DNA of 64,000 nucleotides from contig JAJEKB010018794.1 in the NCBI GenBank assembly GCA_022393335.1, forward strand, positions 1 through 64,000, in the 5' to 3' direction. The stretch is from Macrotrachela quadricornifera. Taxonomy: Eukaryota; Rotifera; Eurotatoria; Philodinida; Philodinidae. Positions 24,569-38,300 of the stretch are shown here, piece by piece. Under the pieces are notes generated by a model, which ran no database searches, was not told the origin of the DNA, and worked only from the letters and a program-made list of their open reading frames with translations. The stretch's first letter is position 1, and every line of letters begins with the position of its first letter. A program made the translations under genes and the position numbers.

Positions 24569-27500
24569 GATTTTAATATATTAATGCTACGAATGTATAA
24601 AAAAAAACTCAGATATGATTATGAAACGTATTAAACAGAATGTCTCCTACTTATATATATACGTAGATAAAAGAGTAGGCCTTGAAAACAAGTATGAGTA
24701 TTGTGTGTGTGAGTTGAATATATGTGTGCGATCGTGCGAGCAAGAACGACGAATTATACTGCCTATCTAGTATGTGGAAGCAAAAAAAAATAGAAGAAAA
24801 TAAGAAATGCAAAAAAAAACTGGGCGAAAGAATAAGAATAAGGAAAAAAAAAAATGACGTTTTCTATGACAAAACTAAATAAATAATTAACAGATGAATA
24901 ATAAAACTTGTTTTTTTTTATACTAAGATTCATGAAGTAAATCTTGATAACGATAAAAAGAAGAAAAAGACTATTGAGACTTTTAGTTTTTATAAATAGA
25001 AAAATAATTAGAGATGTCCTTAGGAGTTAGAAGATATGAAGATGGAGTCTTTGAAACCATTTTAAACACTTGAACGAGAGTACGTATTGCATAGTTCAAA
25101 AATAAAATATAGATGACTAGATTTGAATCTTTGAGAGTATTTACAAAAATACTAAAAAATTATACCGGTTTATTTCAAATAATCTATTACACTATGTTAA
25201 CATAAAAGAAAAACAAGACAAATGCACGAAATGTTAATTTTTTATCTAATCAATTTTTATTATTCGTAATAACGAGAAAAAATTAGATCTCATGTCTTTT
25301 TTTTTTATGATGATTGTATCATTGAATTAGTAAATCGTTTTAGTATAAATATTTTTAGATAGTTAACTATATTATTTTCTTCGCTGCCTGTATATAAATT
25401 TTTATTTGTAACTATTTGAACGATAAGTTTTGCTTATAAAAATGTATTAGCCATTCTATTATCATTCATTCTAGAACTAAAACCTTGCATTTCCAAAAAT
25501 TGTATCATTACATTCATATAAAAGAAATTATTTATTATCGTCTAATAACGGTTCAATTAATATTCAATGATAGATAGTAAAAGCTTTAATGTCTGTCTAA
25601 TGTGATTCGATTTTTTTATGCAAAACCTGGATGTCATTAAGAGAAAATTTTTCATATTCTTCTCGTGATAATTTATTTATTTCTGAGTTATTTATTATTT
25701 TAATGTTCTATTTATGGACTTCTATAAGAAGAAATACTAGACATATAACAGTTTAAACTCATAATTTTATGTGAACTACTCGAAAGAATTATTTCGACCA
25801 TTCTTTTGATACAAAGTATTTTGTGTCAACAGTTCTTTTGATACGAACTCATCTATGTCAACAGTTTTTTGATAAGAATTGATCTATGTCAACGGTTCTT
25901 TTGATAGGAATTGGACTGTTCCAAAATACTTTCTTCTCATAAACAGAAAAGAATTACTCTATTCTGTTTTGGGCATTTTTTTCTCATTGACATAATAATT
26001 TTATTTCATCTATAGAAACAAAACTATCTGGAACAATTAAGTTTCATTCAAAAGATGTAGTGGCACAAAGCAGCTCCTATCAATAGAATGATTAAATAGC
26101 TTTTAAGTTTGTAATTAATATTGAACTGTCATAGATTAAGATATTCAACAGTACATGTATTTAATACATGCAGAATAATTTGACGAATAATAATAACTCG
26201 ATTATTTTCAAGAATAATATTTTTGAATTTTTTAAAGTGAAAAGAAGTGAACCAATCTTGTAATACGAAACAAATACCACTTACCCTATAGAGAAATTAT
26301 GAGCCAACCAAAATATATACCTTCATTTATCATAATCATATAACCATTTTTCTTTTATCAATGACTATAGAAAATGACTTCAAGAGAAATAATCTGTCGA
26401 TCTTTCAATTTTATGAATTGCTTTATGCTCTCGTTTGTTTGTTTTATTCTTAATAAAATATTTAGTTTTATCTCATAGTAGAACACATAAGCATCAGTAA
26501 CCATTGTCGAAACGATCGAAAAGTATCATAATTCTTACTTTTGCTCATTTGATGCACAACTAGATGAATAATAGAAAACATGCCAGAAACAAGAGCAATA
26601 TTATCATTCAAAAGATATCAGAAATTGGAAAGATAAATTTGTAAAATAAAATACTACAAATACACATTTGATGTTTACAGATGTTTGTAGATATAAGTAT
26701 TCTATGATTCTTTTCTACATATCTGTCTTTTTTGTTTGAAAGAGCGTATAAAGTTACAGTGTCAATCAGAGCCCGGTTTTTTTGAAAATAAGTTCTATTG
26801 TAATCATATAACAAAGCATTTTTATGCATAGATTCTCATTTTTTGAAAGTTTTTCAAGCAATTATACTTGTCATCTCTGTCCTTCACTTAAAAAGTAACA
26901 GTTCAAACGAAAAAGTTCTGACGAACACTATAGTCTATCACACTATTTCAAAGAAAAAGAAAATTAAACATATAGCATGAGAGATAACAGAAAATTTTGA
27001 TTTGATAAATGATCTATTTTATTGCCATAATCTCTCGGCTACAATCTCGAGATATCTTTAAAATTTCATGCAATTTTAATACATCTGCCTTCAGATTGAC
27101 TTTTATAGGAAAGACTTTAACTTTAATAAGTCGTCCGTAGGTAAAAGAATATTTTACAAATTCTTCGAAGTGATATTAACAACTGATCATAGCTATAGGT
27201 AACTTTTGTATTAGGGATAGAAAAATAGCTGTACTATGAACTAAGAAATTTCACTTAATCTCACGTCAATATATGCTCATTTCACTCGATCAGTCTTCAA
27301 GCTGAATACCATGATTTTATATAATTAAACCTATTCTAGATTCATCAAAACAAAATTATAATAAATCACAAACACATCGTGATATCCACTCTGTATCTGA
27401 TTCACGTATAGAAAGACTCATCAAGAAATTTAGATATAAAATCCGTTGATATATTCATCATACTATAATTTAAGATTATTTATATAATGTATAACTTAAT

Positions 27501-29497
27501 TCATAAGATTTAACTAATCTTTCCTAAGTTTAATTATTTCGAGGTAAAATAATATGACTACATGTTAAATTTGACACACAATTATTCTTACTTTTCTTGA
27601 AAATTTTTCTATCGGAGTTTAATTTATTCATAACCATTATCAATAAACAAATTGTGAACGTAATTAGCTAAGAAATCACACGATAACCAGAGAAAGCTAA
27701 AATTACAACAACATGCATCAGAACATAATTGAACATTCTTTTCAAGTAAGAATATACATGTAAAACATTCAATATGATATGAAATTATATAGTTGATAAT
27801 TTAACTTTTTAAAGGTCTTTCAAAGTAGAAAGAGAGAAATATTGTGCTTAGTATTACAAATCTGTTTTTTTTTCACTGTCAGATACAACTGATATTTTTT
27901 GGAATACCAAATTAGAAAATTAATGTAGTAATCTTAAAAAATGTAATCTCAACAAAAAAAGAAGTAATAAAATCTAGAATACAAGTGGGAAAAAAAAACA
28001 TTTTATTTTTAAAAGTTACTCACGAACGATATTAACATCGATCATTCCAGACATTTAATGCTAGTATCAACTAAAAAGATGTAACATGATTCCATTCAGT
28101 TTGTATAGAAACTTAATATTTGCTTAGACCACTAGTAAATATTATTATGTCTGAATTTTCTTTTTAACCTGATCAGAATATTGGATTTATTACATTAATA
28201 CTAACTCAGTTACATGTGTTAACAGTTATAGCTATTTTAAATTATATTATTGTTTAAAATTTCAACGTAAAATGGAATCCTTATCTACTTCTTTAACTGA
28301 ATCAAAGTAATGTTTCGTACAAGCTTTTATTATTTCGAAAGAATATTTTGATATCTACAAGGATCAAATACAAAATATCGAAATGGTGTAAATAAGATTA
28401 GACTGAAAAGATTTGAATTTTCGAAAAAAAAAACATCTGTCTATTGAGTGAGATTCTATTCTTTTTTTATCGAGAAATATTTTTTAGTTTTCAAAAGATA
28501 ACAGTAAAAGTATTTTCTTGAAATATAATGTCGTTCAATCCAAAAAATACCATTTAAAATATAACTTCTGCTTTATATCCTAATACCATGATCTAAAATC
28601 ATTATCCATCTCTAGATATTAGATTTTTTTATAATTCATTCCAAAAACCTAATACATTATTACAATTTACTACCTTCAAAAAAAACAATATCATTTGAAT
28701 AGATGTACAGATAGTACAACCAAGTTCACTCCTTTATTTCTATACCAGGAATTAGTTTTATTTCGATTAAATTTATTTTTCTCTGTAACATAAGTTTCTT
28801 TGATGTTACATATTGTAATATTAGTGCATCTGTTAGCAATAATATTTATGGAATTACTTCGTTGGTTCAGTATCATTACGAGTATATACTTGTATAGTAA
28901 CTACACAAGTAAAGAGAGAGAAACGTACATTGTTAAAGCCAACACTGTAAGGAAGAAACTATACCGAGGCAAAAATTGACACGTTAGTTATTTATCGTTA
29001 TACATATCATTTTTTTATTCATTTTCTTGATAACATCATTTTGTTTTTATTTTAAAATGGATTCTTTTTTAGTCTATATAACTACAACACTTAGCAGAAG
29101 ACTGATTCACCCTGTTTTCTCTCTTGACTTTATAAGTGACACTTAGCACATAGATTTTTTTTTCTTCATGGTACAATAATAAAAAACAAACAGAACTTCA
29201 AGAAGAAACCATCGATAATAACAAATATGACATTACAAAATCAAATCATAGCCCCCCAAAGAAAAAGCAAAAAAAAAAACAAAATTTGAACGAGATATTA
29301 TGTGCATATTTTAAAAAAAAACACACACAATAAGTGAAATAAAATGAGAATGTATTGTATTGTTCATATTTTTGTTTATCACAATCTGTGCCATCTTGTT
29401 AGTTTATTTTTCTAACAAGCATTGTAAACATGCATGCACATTAAATTATAAATTGCACTAAATCTTGACTAAATAAAAATAAATTTTAATCATAATA
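24569..29497. other. long non-coding stretch
   Basis: Nearly 5 kb of AT-rich sequence without a supported gene. It holds the 5' flank of the acidic-protein gene, a short tandem repeat at about 25801-25919 and the 3' flank of the ninjurin-like gene. Open frames such as 26608-26829 and 28691-28876 have no domain or splice support. Confidence 0.5.
25801..25919. repeat. tandem repeat, about 32-bp unit
   Basis: Four imperfect copies of a unit that begins TTCTTTTGATA and ends near ATGTCAACAG, arranged head to tail. The last copy is truncated. There is no coding potential. Confidence 0.7.
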
Positions 29498-31272
29498 TTA
29501 ATTTCTTTGTTGTAATAATTCTAATGAACGTGAATCTAGAAAACTTTTTGGATTAATTGTTAACATAAATATATTAATAATAAAATTTATAATAGATATA
29601 AATATAATAATAAATAATGCAACATTATTATATCGTTCTAATTTAGTTTGTTTTTGTGGATTTCTTATATCACCTCTTACAAGAATATATAGAATAAAAG
29701 CTAAACCAATTTGACTTAAAATTGATATGCAAACAAGTACTAAAGATGCAATCCATATACCATCATGATGTTTTTGTAATATTAATGTTCGTAATTGCAT
29801 TGCATTACTTGCTATTGAAAATATGTTTTTTTTATATTATTAATTGTTTATTTCAAAAAATTTTACTTACCAATCAAAGCAAATTCCATGAATGCATGAC
29901 CTTAGAAGAAAAAATTAACAAAAAAAATTTTGTTATAGATAATAAATTAAATATAAATAATTTACCGATTGTCTTTCTTGTTGCATAACGATTATAGTTA
30001 CATGTACAATCATTCTATAAAGAAAAATAACATGTAAACAAATAGATTAATAAGATTAAACTTTGAATTCGAGACTTTTTGACATTTAATTCGAAAAATA
30101 ACAATTAGAACAGAGATGTAGACAATATATAATAGTTCAACAACAACAATTCATTGTGTAAATATCGCATGTACACTTTTTTTTTAGTCAACAAATCATG
30201 TTTTATATGTTAGAGATAACAGAAAATAAAGTGTTCTGACAGTTAAACAAGCTAGTAGAGATTGTACATGTTTGCTTATGACTAAGATCAATCTTTGACT
30301 TATAAAAAAAAAAGCACTTGAACACATGCTGTGTCTATTTACATATAAGTGAGTTAATACCGATGATTGATAGTTATCGTAAGCAAAAAATTTAACAATC
30401 AATTTTCGACCTAAGAATTCTTTATTGAAAAAGAAATACTTCTATTTCCTCATTTCTCATTGTGATTTTGTCACTTGAATACTAGATTACTATATATTTA
30501 TTTTAGTATTACATAAAAAAATGTTCTATGTGTATATTTATTTATCATTTAATGAGAATAAAAATTGTTTCTTCAACTTCTGCTTACTTTATACTTTACA
30601 AAAAAGTCTCTATTTTTTCTTTCATAATGATTGATTGACATCAATCATATACCTCGTCTAATAAGTGATATATGTATATAAAAGACAAAGGAGAAAAAGA
30701 CATTTACATTATAGAAATAAAAAAAGATTTGAACAAGCATATCAAGGTTAATAATAACTGCTATGATTATATACATATAAGGCAACCAATCTAATAGCAA
30801 AATCACGCCTTCTATCGTGTGATAAAATTGATTTATATAATCAATAAATATTAGGGTATGTCATTTACATAAGAATTCTACACAATAATGATATAATTAC
30901 ATAAAAACTTACATTTTTATCACCAATATTTTCCTCATTATCATCCTAAGCAAAAAAAATTAGAAGAAGCAAAAGTTAGTTTTGTTTAGTATTATAAAAT
31001 ATGACTCATATATTATAGCAGTTATATAATCTAGTTTTTAAGATCACTTTTATTACAATTTCAATATTTACCCTTCTTGATTGAGTATCACCAAGCGAAC
31101 GGGATGGTTTATCCATACGATCTGGTATTTTAGGTGGTGGTAAAAGGGTTTCTTCTTGTGGATGTCGTCTATATTCAGATCGAATGGGTGGTACGGGACG
31201 AATATGCTCAGCATTTTCTGGATACATGGGCGGAGCAGACGGTTCTTGATTGTATGTGTATGATGATGCCAT
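29498..31272 (-). CDS. ninjurin-like membrane protein
   Basis: Ninjurins are small double-pass proteins; in vertebrates NINJ1 oligomerises to rupture the plasma membrane during lytic cell death. Model: complement(join(29498..29811, 29871..29900, 29966..30014, 30913..30945, 31072..31272)); all junctions GT..AG, 208 aa. The first exon (67 aa) is a proline-rich N-terminal tail (NQEPSAPPMYPE). Exons 3-5 give NRYATRKTIGHAFMEFALIA-type sequence matching the ninjurin amphipathic region, then two hydrophobic segments (SLVLVCISILSQIGLAFILYI and NNVALFIIIFISIINFIINIF) separated by the family-typical charged loop RNPQKQTKLERYNN. Intron 2 (30015-30912) is unusually long. Family by eye: good. Whether it has lytic activity is unknown. 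Confidence 0.85.
30015..30912 (-). other. long intron of the ninjurin-like gene
   Basis: About 900 bp between exons 2 and 3. AT-rich with no recognisable gene or repeat; a minus-strand open frame at 30196-30402 looks accidental. Confidence 0.45.
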
Positions 31273-34200
31273 TTTTTATGAGTTCTAAATGACTACGTTA
31301 AAAAAAACAAAAGAATGAATAGATTATTATATAAATATAGATATATTTTGGAAAAAAACTGCTTGTCTAGAATATTGAATGATGAATAACACAAGCAATC
31401 CGTCGCTTTTCTCTTATTTTTTTTTCTTTTCTTTTCTTGTTCATTTTTTTCTATTTTTTTTTCAATCTCTTACTTCGTCTCTATTTCTCTGCCTCCTACG
31501 CAAGCGTGAATCGTATGCATGCCAAGGCTGTCGTGATACATAGCCGTATCGGATGCTTCTCTTTTTTTCACACATACGAATCATCAAAATGATCAATCAA
31601 TTGCAATATATAAAATCGAGTCAATTTACCTGTAAAAGACTCGCTTATATTGAGAATATGTCTATGATGATTGAAAAACATGATGTTTACCAAAAGAAAA
31701 GGATAGTTTGTTGTTTTATAAATATGAAGAACGAAAAATAGTGAGAGAACAAAGAAAGAAGTATGCACAAGTGTGCAAACTACAATGACAGATGTTGAGC
31801 AAAAAAAAAGAGAAAATGAGAGAATGAAGAAAGAAAAGAACGAAAGGACAACAGATTGCGTTTGTCACGGATAGAGACGTCGGTAACGGCGGACAAGTTT
31901 TTTTTCTTTCTCCTGCTCTTTTTTTCTCTACAATAACATGCAACTACTTTCTTAACATTGAAATTTTTTTACACACATTACGCTTTTCTTTTCATCGTTC
32001 CTTTCGCTCCTTGTTTATATGTATAGATGTCAACATACTATCTTTAACATTCGAGTATAGACAAGATACATAGTTGATCATATAACATCATGAGCCATGC
32101 CTAATTAACCGATGGCACTGTTAGAAAATAAAGGTCATCTCATGAGGATATAGATAAATAATCGGGACAAAAAAAAATCAGAAACACATTTATCTGTCTA
32201 GCAGACAAACAAATTTCTCATGTGACGCCTAGATTGTCGATTCATTCCGTTGTAACAGACACGTATTTATTACGTATCCCTTTTATCAGTTGTCATTGTA
32301 ATGATATGAATGGATTGAATGATTATTTTTCTTTTTCAACATGTTTTTTTTGTTGTTGTAAAGTTACAATTCAAATGGATCACATTCAAAAAATATAAAA
32401 GATTTACAAAAATTAATAGAATTTGTAGCACCTGTTGTACAAAGGCAATCATCATCTATGAAATCATGAAAATTTTGTGTTAATGATAGTAAATCCTAAA
32501 AGAAAAAAAATGATTTTCATTATTGTCAATCTTAAAACTTTCTTAATCAATCAATCTGACTTGTCCATTCTCTTGAGAATAACGTTCGAAAGCAAATGGC
32601 TTTTGTTCTCTCTCTTATAAACTAATTAGCTATCATTTGGATAGAAAAGATAAAAACTTCATTGAACCATAATGAAAAAAAATCATATTAGGCAATACAA
32701 GGACAAATTTTATTTTTTAAGTAATAGAAGAACATGCACACAATTTCGATTAAGTTTCTTTAATCTTATTGGATTCTACTTTTTTGATAGAAAGCCAAAT
32801 AAAAATGACTCATTATTTTATTACATCTATATTCTACACTCAAAACTATATTGAGATATGGTTGCTCTATAGAATTTCGAATAAAATCAATTGTATTGTG
32901 TATTAAGGTACCCGCAATCTCAATTTCAACAATCTCGTTTTTTTCGCTTAAACTTTTGGCTTAATCGAAATGATAGTAGTTTTATCCCTACAATAAAATG
33001 ACCAGGTAATACTGAACCAAAACATGTAGTCGAACCATTGACTGATTTTTGCAACTTGCAAAAAAATGTCCACCTATCACAGAAACATAATTCAACAATT
33101 CTTTCATAGCTCATTATAGCCAGCAATGATACACAGAAAAAAGTGCGTATGAAATTTTAATACCAATTTTCTTTTTCTGAGATAATTATTTTAAAAAAAA
33201 TTTTGTCATCACACGAGAATTTCCAATTTACTTGATTATTCATGCGTCAATAATATTTCACATATTAGGAATACCAGGAGAATTCTTTTTAGCTGATGTC
33301 TTTCCCAACGTGATTCATTTATAATGTTGATCTATAATGAATAATGAAGGTCAATGTAAAACTTAAAAAGAAAGAAAAATGTATTACTTAAACTTCATGC
33401 ATATCTTTTTGTATATACGGAACCCGGCTGTAATGAACTATAAAAGAATCATGTGACTATGTGTTTGTGATGAACATACCTTTGTAAGATCACTAAATCG
33501 GTCAATAATTTGATCGCATATTCTAGCTCATTACTAACTAGCTATTTCATTGTAGGAATAAAATTACTATTGTTTCAGAAATGAAGATAATTGACCAATA
33601 GGAGAACATGACGATGTATATGTTATATCCTCTAAATAAATATGTGTATTATAGACATATTTTCTAACTAAAATTTTTCTCATCTTTTTAAGAATAAAAC
33701 TGTATCAAAAAAGAAATAAAATGACATTTCAACGTTAATTCAATAAGCTCTATTCAACTAAGGTAAAAGATAGAGAAAAAAAAGTATACTGTTGAATTGT
33801 TGGCACCTCAACTCAGGTTTTAGTGATTAACGGGATATTTCTATGCCATATAAATACATTTATTTATGTAAAACACTAGAAAATAGTTTTCTAACGATAT
33901 TCTTTCAGATTCTTTATATCACAAACATCAAATCAGTGTTTCATATTTTTGATTTTCAAAAAACAAACTATACTTCACAGCTCCAAAATTGCGGCATTGT
34001 TGGTTGATTTTTTTGTCAAAAAATAATTGTACGTACATTCCCTTCTTATTGGACAAACATTACAAAAGGATTAGTAACTTGTTATTGTACTGCTCAGTAT
34101 ATATAAACATGAAGAAAAGGGTTGTTGATCAGATAACGATTCTTTTTGCATTTTTGAGACAGTTATTGTGTTTTATAAAGAATCAACACACTTCTAAACA

Positions 34201-34443
34201 AATCTAAGACTTGCAATTCGTCCATTTAAGTTGCTTAACTTCTGATATTATCATAGGACAGACTTTTATGGTTAAAATGATTTTTCCGATTACGGCTTGT
34301 ATTTTGGTTTCAAAGATGACTTATATTATCAATCGTTTGTACAGACTACAAACTGCCCTATATAGATGAATAAGCTTGTTTGAAAATCACGATTTTCATC
34401 AAAAGTCCATGGTTGAAAGAAATCTCTTCAACGAAGAGAATGT
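31273..34443. other. non-coding, with one stray exportin-6 exon copy
   Basis: About 3.2 kb. The part next to 31272 holds the ninjurin promoter, with pyrimidine-rich runs at 31410-31500. A copy of the last exportin-6 exon lies at 32364-32495. Otherwise I see only short open frames without domain character. Confidence 0.45.
32364..32495 (-). pseudogene. duplicated exportin-6 terminal exon
   Basis: A minus-strand stretch preceded by an intact AG acceptor reads DLLSLTQNFHDFIDDD, closely matching the last exportin-6 exon of this window (DLPSFTQNLNDFIHD at 35304-35381). The frame then runs to a TAA at 32364-32366. The sequence upstream of the acceptor also resembles the exportin-6 last intron, so this is a genomic duplication rather than a processed copy. 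It lies 2.8 kb downstream of the gene on the same strand, so it could serve as an alternative last exon; decay is the simpler reading. Confidence 0.6.
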
Positions 34444-34451
34444 GACACAAA

Positions 34452-34801
34452 CAGGAGTGGCACCTTATCTTTACTTTACTTAGTGAAGTAAAGTGAATTA
34501 TAGTACTTTGAATTTTTCATGCATGCACTAGCCCAGCATACGCCAATACTTTTACAAACATTTCTCCATAGAATAAGTGACAAATAAAGTGGAGTATGTA
34601 GTTTACGTTATTCAGTAAAGTGATGTATCCATATTTTACTTTATTCGTCACCCATTTGATGAAGAAATGTTTGTAAAAGTGTTGGTATATGTTGTAGCAT
34701 TATCAATATACAATACTGGGCTAGTGGATGAATGATAGACATAAAATATTATAATTTCCTTTACGTTTTCAAAAGAAAATAAAGAAAAAGTGCCACTTCT
34801 A
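34452..34801. mobile_element. hAT-like MITE (350 bp)
   Basis: The left end CAGGAGTGGCAC and the right end (inverted TAGAAGTGGCAC) form terminal repeats with two mismatches. The flanking octamers are GACACAAA (34444-34451) and GACATAAA (34802-34809), 7 of 8 identical, as expected for an old hAT target duplication. The interior is itself palindromic: ACTAGCCCAG near 34528 pairs with CTGGGCTAGT near 34718, and a 20-nt segment around TTTTACAAACATTTCT pairs with AGAAATGTTTGTAAAA. Non-coding. Confidence 0.7.
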
Positions 34802-34809
34802 GACATAAA

Positions 34810-35303
34810 CCTAATATTTTCATTAAAGATTTATCTCGATTCTATTTAGTTCCACTAATAGTGTCATCTCTGTATCATAAGACTGCGAAAACAATGATTT
34901 TTGCTTCTTTTACGACATCTATTATATTTGAACAACAGTATTATTAGTAGCGACAATTTTTTTCGAGTAAGGCTTACTGGTGCACATACGTATAAAGAAT
35001 TTCAATTTCATCAAATAATTCATTCTGTCAGTATAGAGTCTGAAAGACATTTTTTATTTTACAAATTATGTTTTTTAGAGCTTTTCGCAAAATAGTCATT
35101 TAAAAATCGACAGTTCATTATTTTTGACAATAAATTGTGCTATATTTCATAAAGCTCTTGCCTATATAATATATCATAAATTCAGCAACATTTAATGACC
35201 TTGATTAATCAAGATCGATTACGGCTCATATGGAATGACTGTTGAAATTAGAAAAAAAATATTTAAAAAAAAGCAACACAATGAAATTGCGCAAAAAGAT
35301 AGT
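34810..35303. other. 3' flank of exportin-6
   Basis: About 490 bp downstream of the exportin-6 stop codon. It probably includes the 3' UTR. A plus-strand open frame at 34901-35095 is not supported. Confidence 0.4.
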
Positions 35304-38300
35304 TCAACTTGAGTTCGTTGTTGTATAATGTCGATAATCATGAATGAAATCATTGAGATTTTGTGTAAATGACGGTAAATCCTAAACATTAGAAAAAAAG
35401 ACAATTGTTTTTTTTACTTTATTCATCCTAAAACTTTTTCTATTAATTAATCGATCTTAATTTTATATATATATATCTTTCAAAGTATCCATTGAAAATT
35501 GTTTTCTTTATATTAAATTATACGATTCAAATGAAAAAGTTAAAAACAAATAACAAACCGTTTCATTTCGACCATAATTTTCTAACAATAAACGTTTATG
35601 TTTATCATTTAAAATCGCTTGTATATTCGATTGTTCTAAATAATTATGAATAAAATAAGAAAAATTAGTTGTATTATCCTTCGTTAATATATGAAATAAT
35701 GTTGATATAATATCATCACGACATAATTCATGTGAACGTGCAAGTAAAACAGAAAGTAAAAGTGATAAAAGTGCTTGAGACATTTGTTGACGAAATATTG
35801 TTTTTGTATAAAGACCACATTTTAATTGAAGTTCATCACATGATGATAAATTTATACGAAATTGTTCAATATCAGGTTGTGAAAAAGACCAAGCAATACT
35901 CTAGATAAAAGAAAAGAATATATTATAATAGTGTTTGCTATAAAAATGTCTTTTTAATTTCCTATAAATATGAAAGAAAAAATAAAAATACTAAATTTAA
36001 TAAATATTTCTTTCTATCATTTAAAAATAAACTGATTTACCTCCATTAATTGAATAAAACTATGTTCATTAGCTGTTGTTTCAATTTCTCCATTAAATGT
36101 CATTAGAACATTTCCTTTAAAAAAATATCTCCAATTATTAATTAATAATTTATGAACAAGTTTATAATAATTTTCTCGAATATCTAATGCAAAATTCTAA
36201 AATAAAACAAAATAATCAAATTTAAAAGAAATAGATTAAATTTACTTCTCGAATAGCTGGATATAAAGCTGTTGTACATAATTCAATAATTGTTGGTAAA
36301 AATTGTTGTGTTAATTTACTATTACCAGGTTCATTAACAAATAATATTAAAAAATCTAGAAATCTAAACATAATCAAATTTTTTTATTGAATAAAAACGA
36401 AAACAAACGTTTTTTTTTTTATTTTACCTTGAAACAGCTGTATGACCATTTGCTTTTGATTCATGAAGAACAGTTCGAACATTTTCACTAAAACAATAAA
36501 GAAAGATTTTAAATAAATCATTTTCGAAAAAAAACCAAATAACTAAATTAATACTAACATATTGAATGCAGAAAATGTCGTTTGTAAAATAGTATTAATT
36601 AATTCTGTACCTATTTGTGTTCGAAGTGTTTCAAAAATACTTAATAATAATGAAATAAGTGTTGTTTCACATTCTAAATAATAAAAAATAGTAAAAATAA
36701 TTATATATATATATATTTAATTCAACCTGTATCTCGATTAATAATAATAGGTAAAAAATGATTTAAATTAATAATTAAATATTGAATTGATAAAAAAAAA
36801 TTTTGACGTATTTTATTATTTTCTGTACGAATAGATTCAATTAATTCTGTAAGTAATATTGTATATTCAATAAATGAACGACGAATTAATTGTTGATTTT
36901 GTTGATGATTAAAAAAATTTCTTGATTCATTTAAAATTGTATTTAATGGTTGAAATATTCGTTGAAAAAAATGTTCAGCTGATTGTTGATCAATTAATAT
37001 TAATGATAAAACTATTTTTATTGCTAATTTATAATTCTAAAAAAAATTATTTTTATTTTATTATGTATAAGATAGACAGAAAATGTTTACTTGAAAATTA
37101 GATTTTGAATCACATATAACATTCCATGTAAGAATACGATGAATTAAATGTTTTATAGAATTCATTTGATCAATAGCTAAATATTGACGAGTTGTAGGAA
37201 TAATGGAATAAAGAAGAGAACCGGCTGATATAGAAATAGCTTTATCAGAATTCTGAGAAAATAAAAAGAATATTTTTGTTGATTATGTTATTTATTTAAT
37301 ACATACATTTACATCGATTAAAGGTGCACAAATATCAATAATATGTGTTATTAATTCTTGAATCATTCGACAATTATCTTGATTAGAATTATATAAAATT
37401 AACATTTGACTCAGCCATGGAGTTAAATTAGTTACACATTCAAAAGATCGTCTTTGACTAAATAGAAAAAGATTTATTAATTTCTATGAGAATATTATAG
37501 ACTTGTTTGACTATAAGAACTCTCTTGATTAGAAGATCCTTTTATACAATTTTTGTAATTTTTTTCTAGCAGAATCGACTCAAATTTTGACCTAATCTGA
37601 CGCATTGTAATCAAAATGGCATATGTGTAAGAAGAAAAAGAGAAGATCTACTTTATTTTCAGTCTGTTGAATTTATCTTAGGACAATATTATTAAATCAA
37701 ATAATTAGAAGATATAATTTTTAATTCAAATTACAAAATTATTTTAATTTATCGTAAAATTCATTAATGAATTTATAATATAAATCCTCTTTTTGATCAA
37801 TCATCTGAATTTGTTATTGAAAATATTACACTTACACACAAATAAATTCATTATGTAATTGTTTTGATGAACAATCGATTAAATCATATCGAGTATGAAT
37901 TATATAAACGATTAATTGAACGAATCTAAATGAGAAATAATTTTAATTATTATTATTATTATTAGTATAATTTATATATATATATATCTTACTGATGTGC
38001 AAGTGTTAGACGAGCTTGAAAATGATTTTGTTGTTGATTATTATTATCAAGTAGACAAGTATTTGCAATACGTGAAAAAGTATGAAGTAAATTATTAAGA
38101 CTATTTAATATTTGACTACAAATCTGTATAGATTCATTATTTAATAAAAGATGTTGCCGAGAAGGTTCTAATTGAAAAAGAAAATTAAGTATCAAAAAAA
38201 AATTTTTTTTTTGTTTTTTATAGATTTACCATTTGGTGAAATTTGAATTGATTTTTGAATACTTTTATATTTTTCAATATCTGGTTGTAAAAGAGTTATC

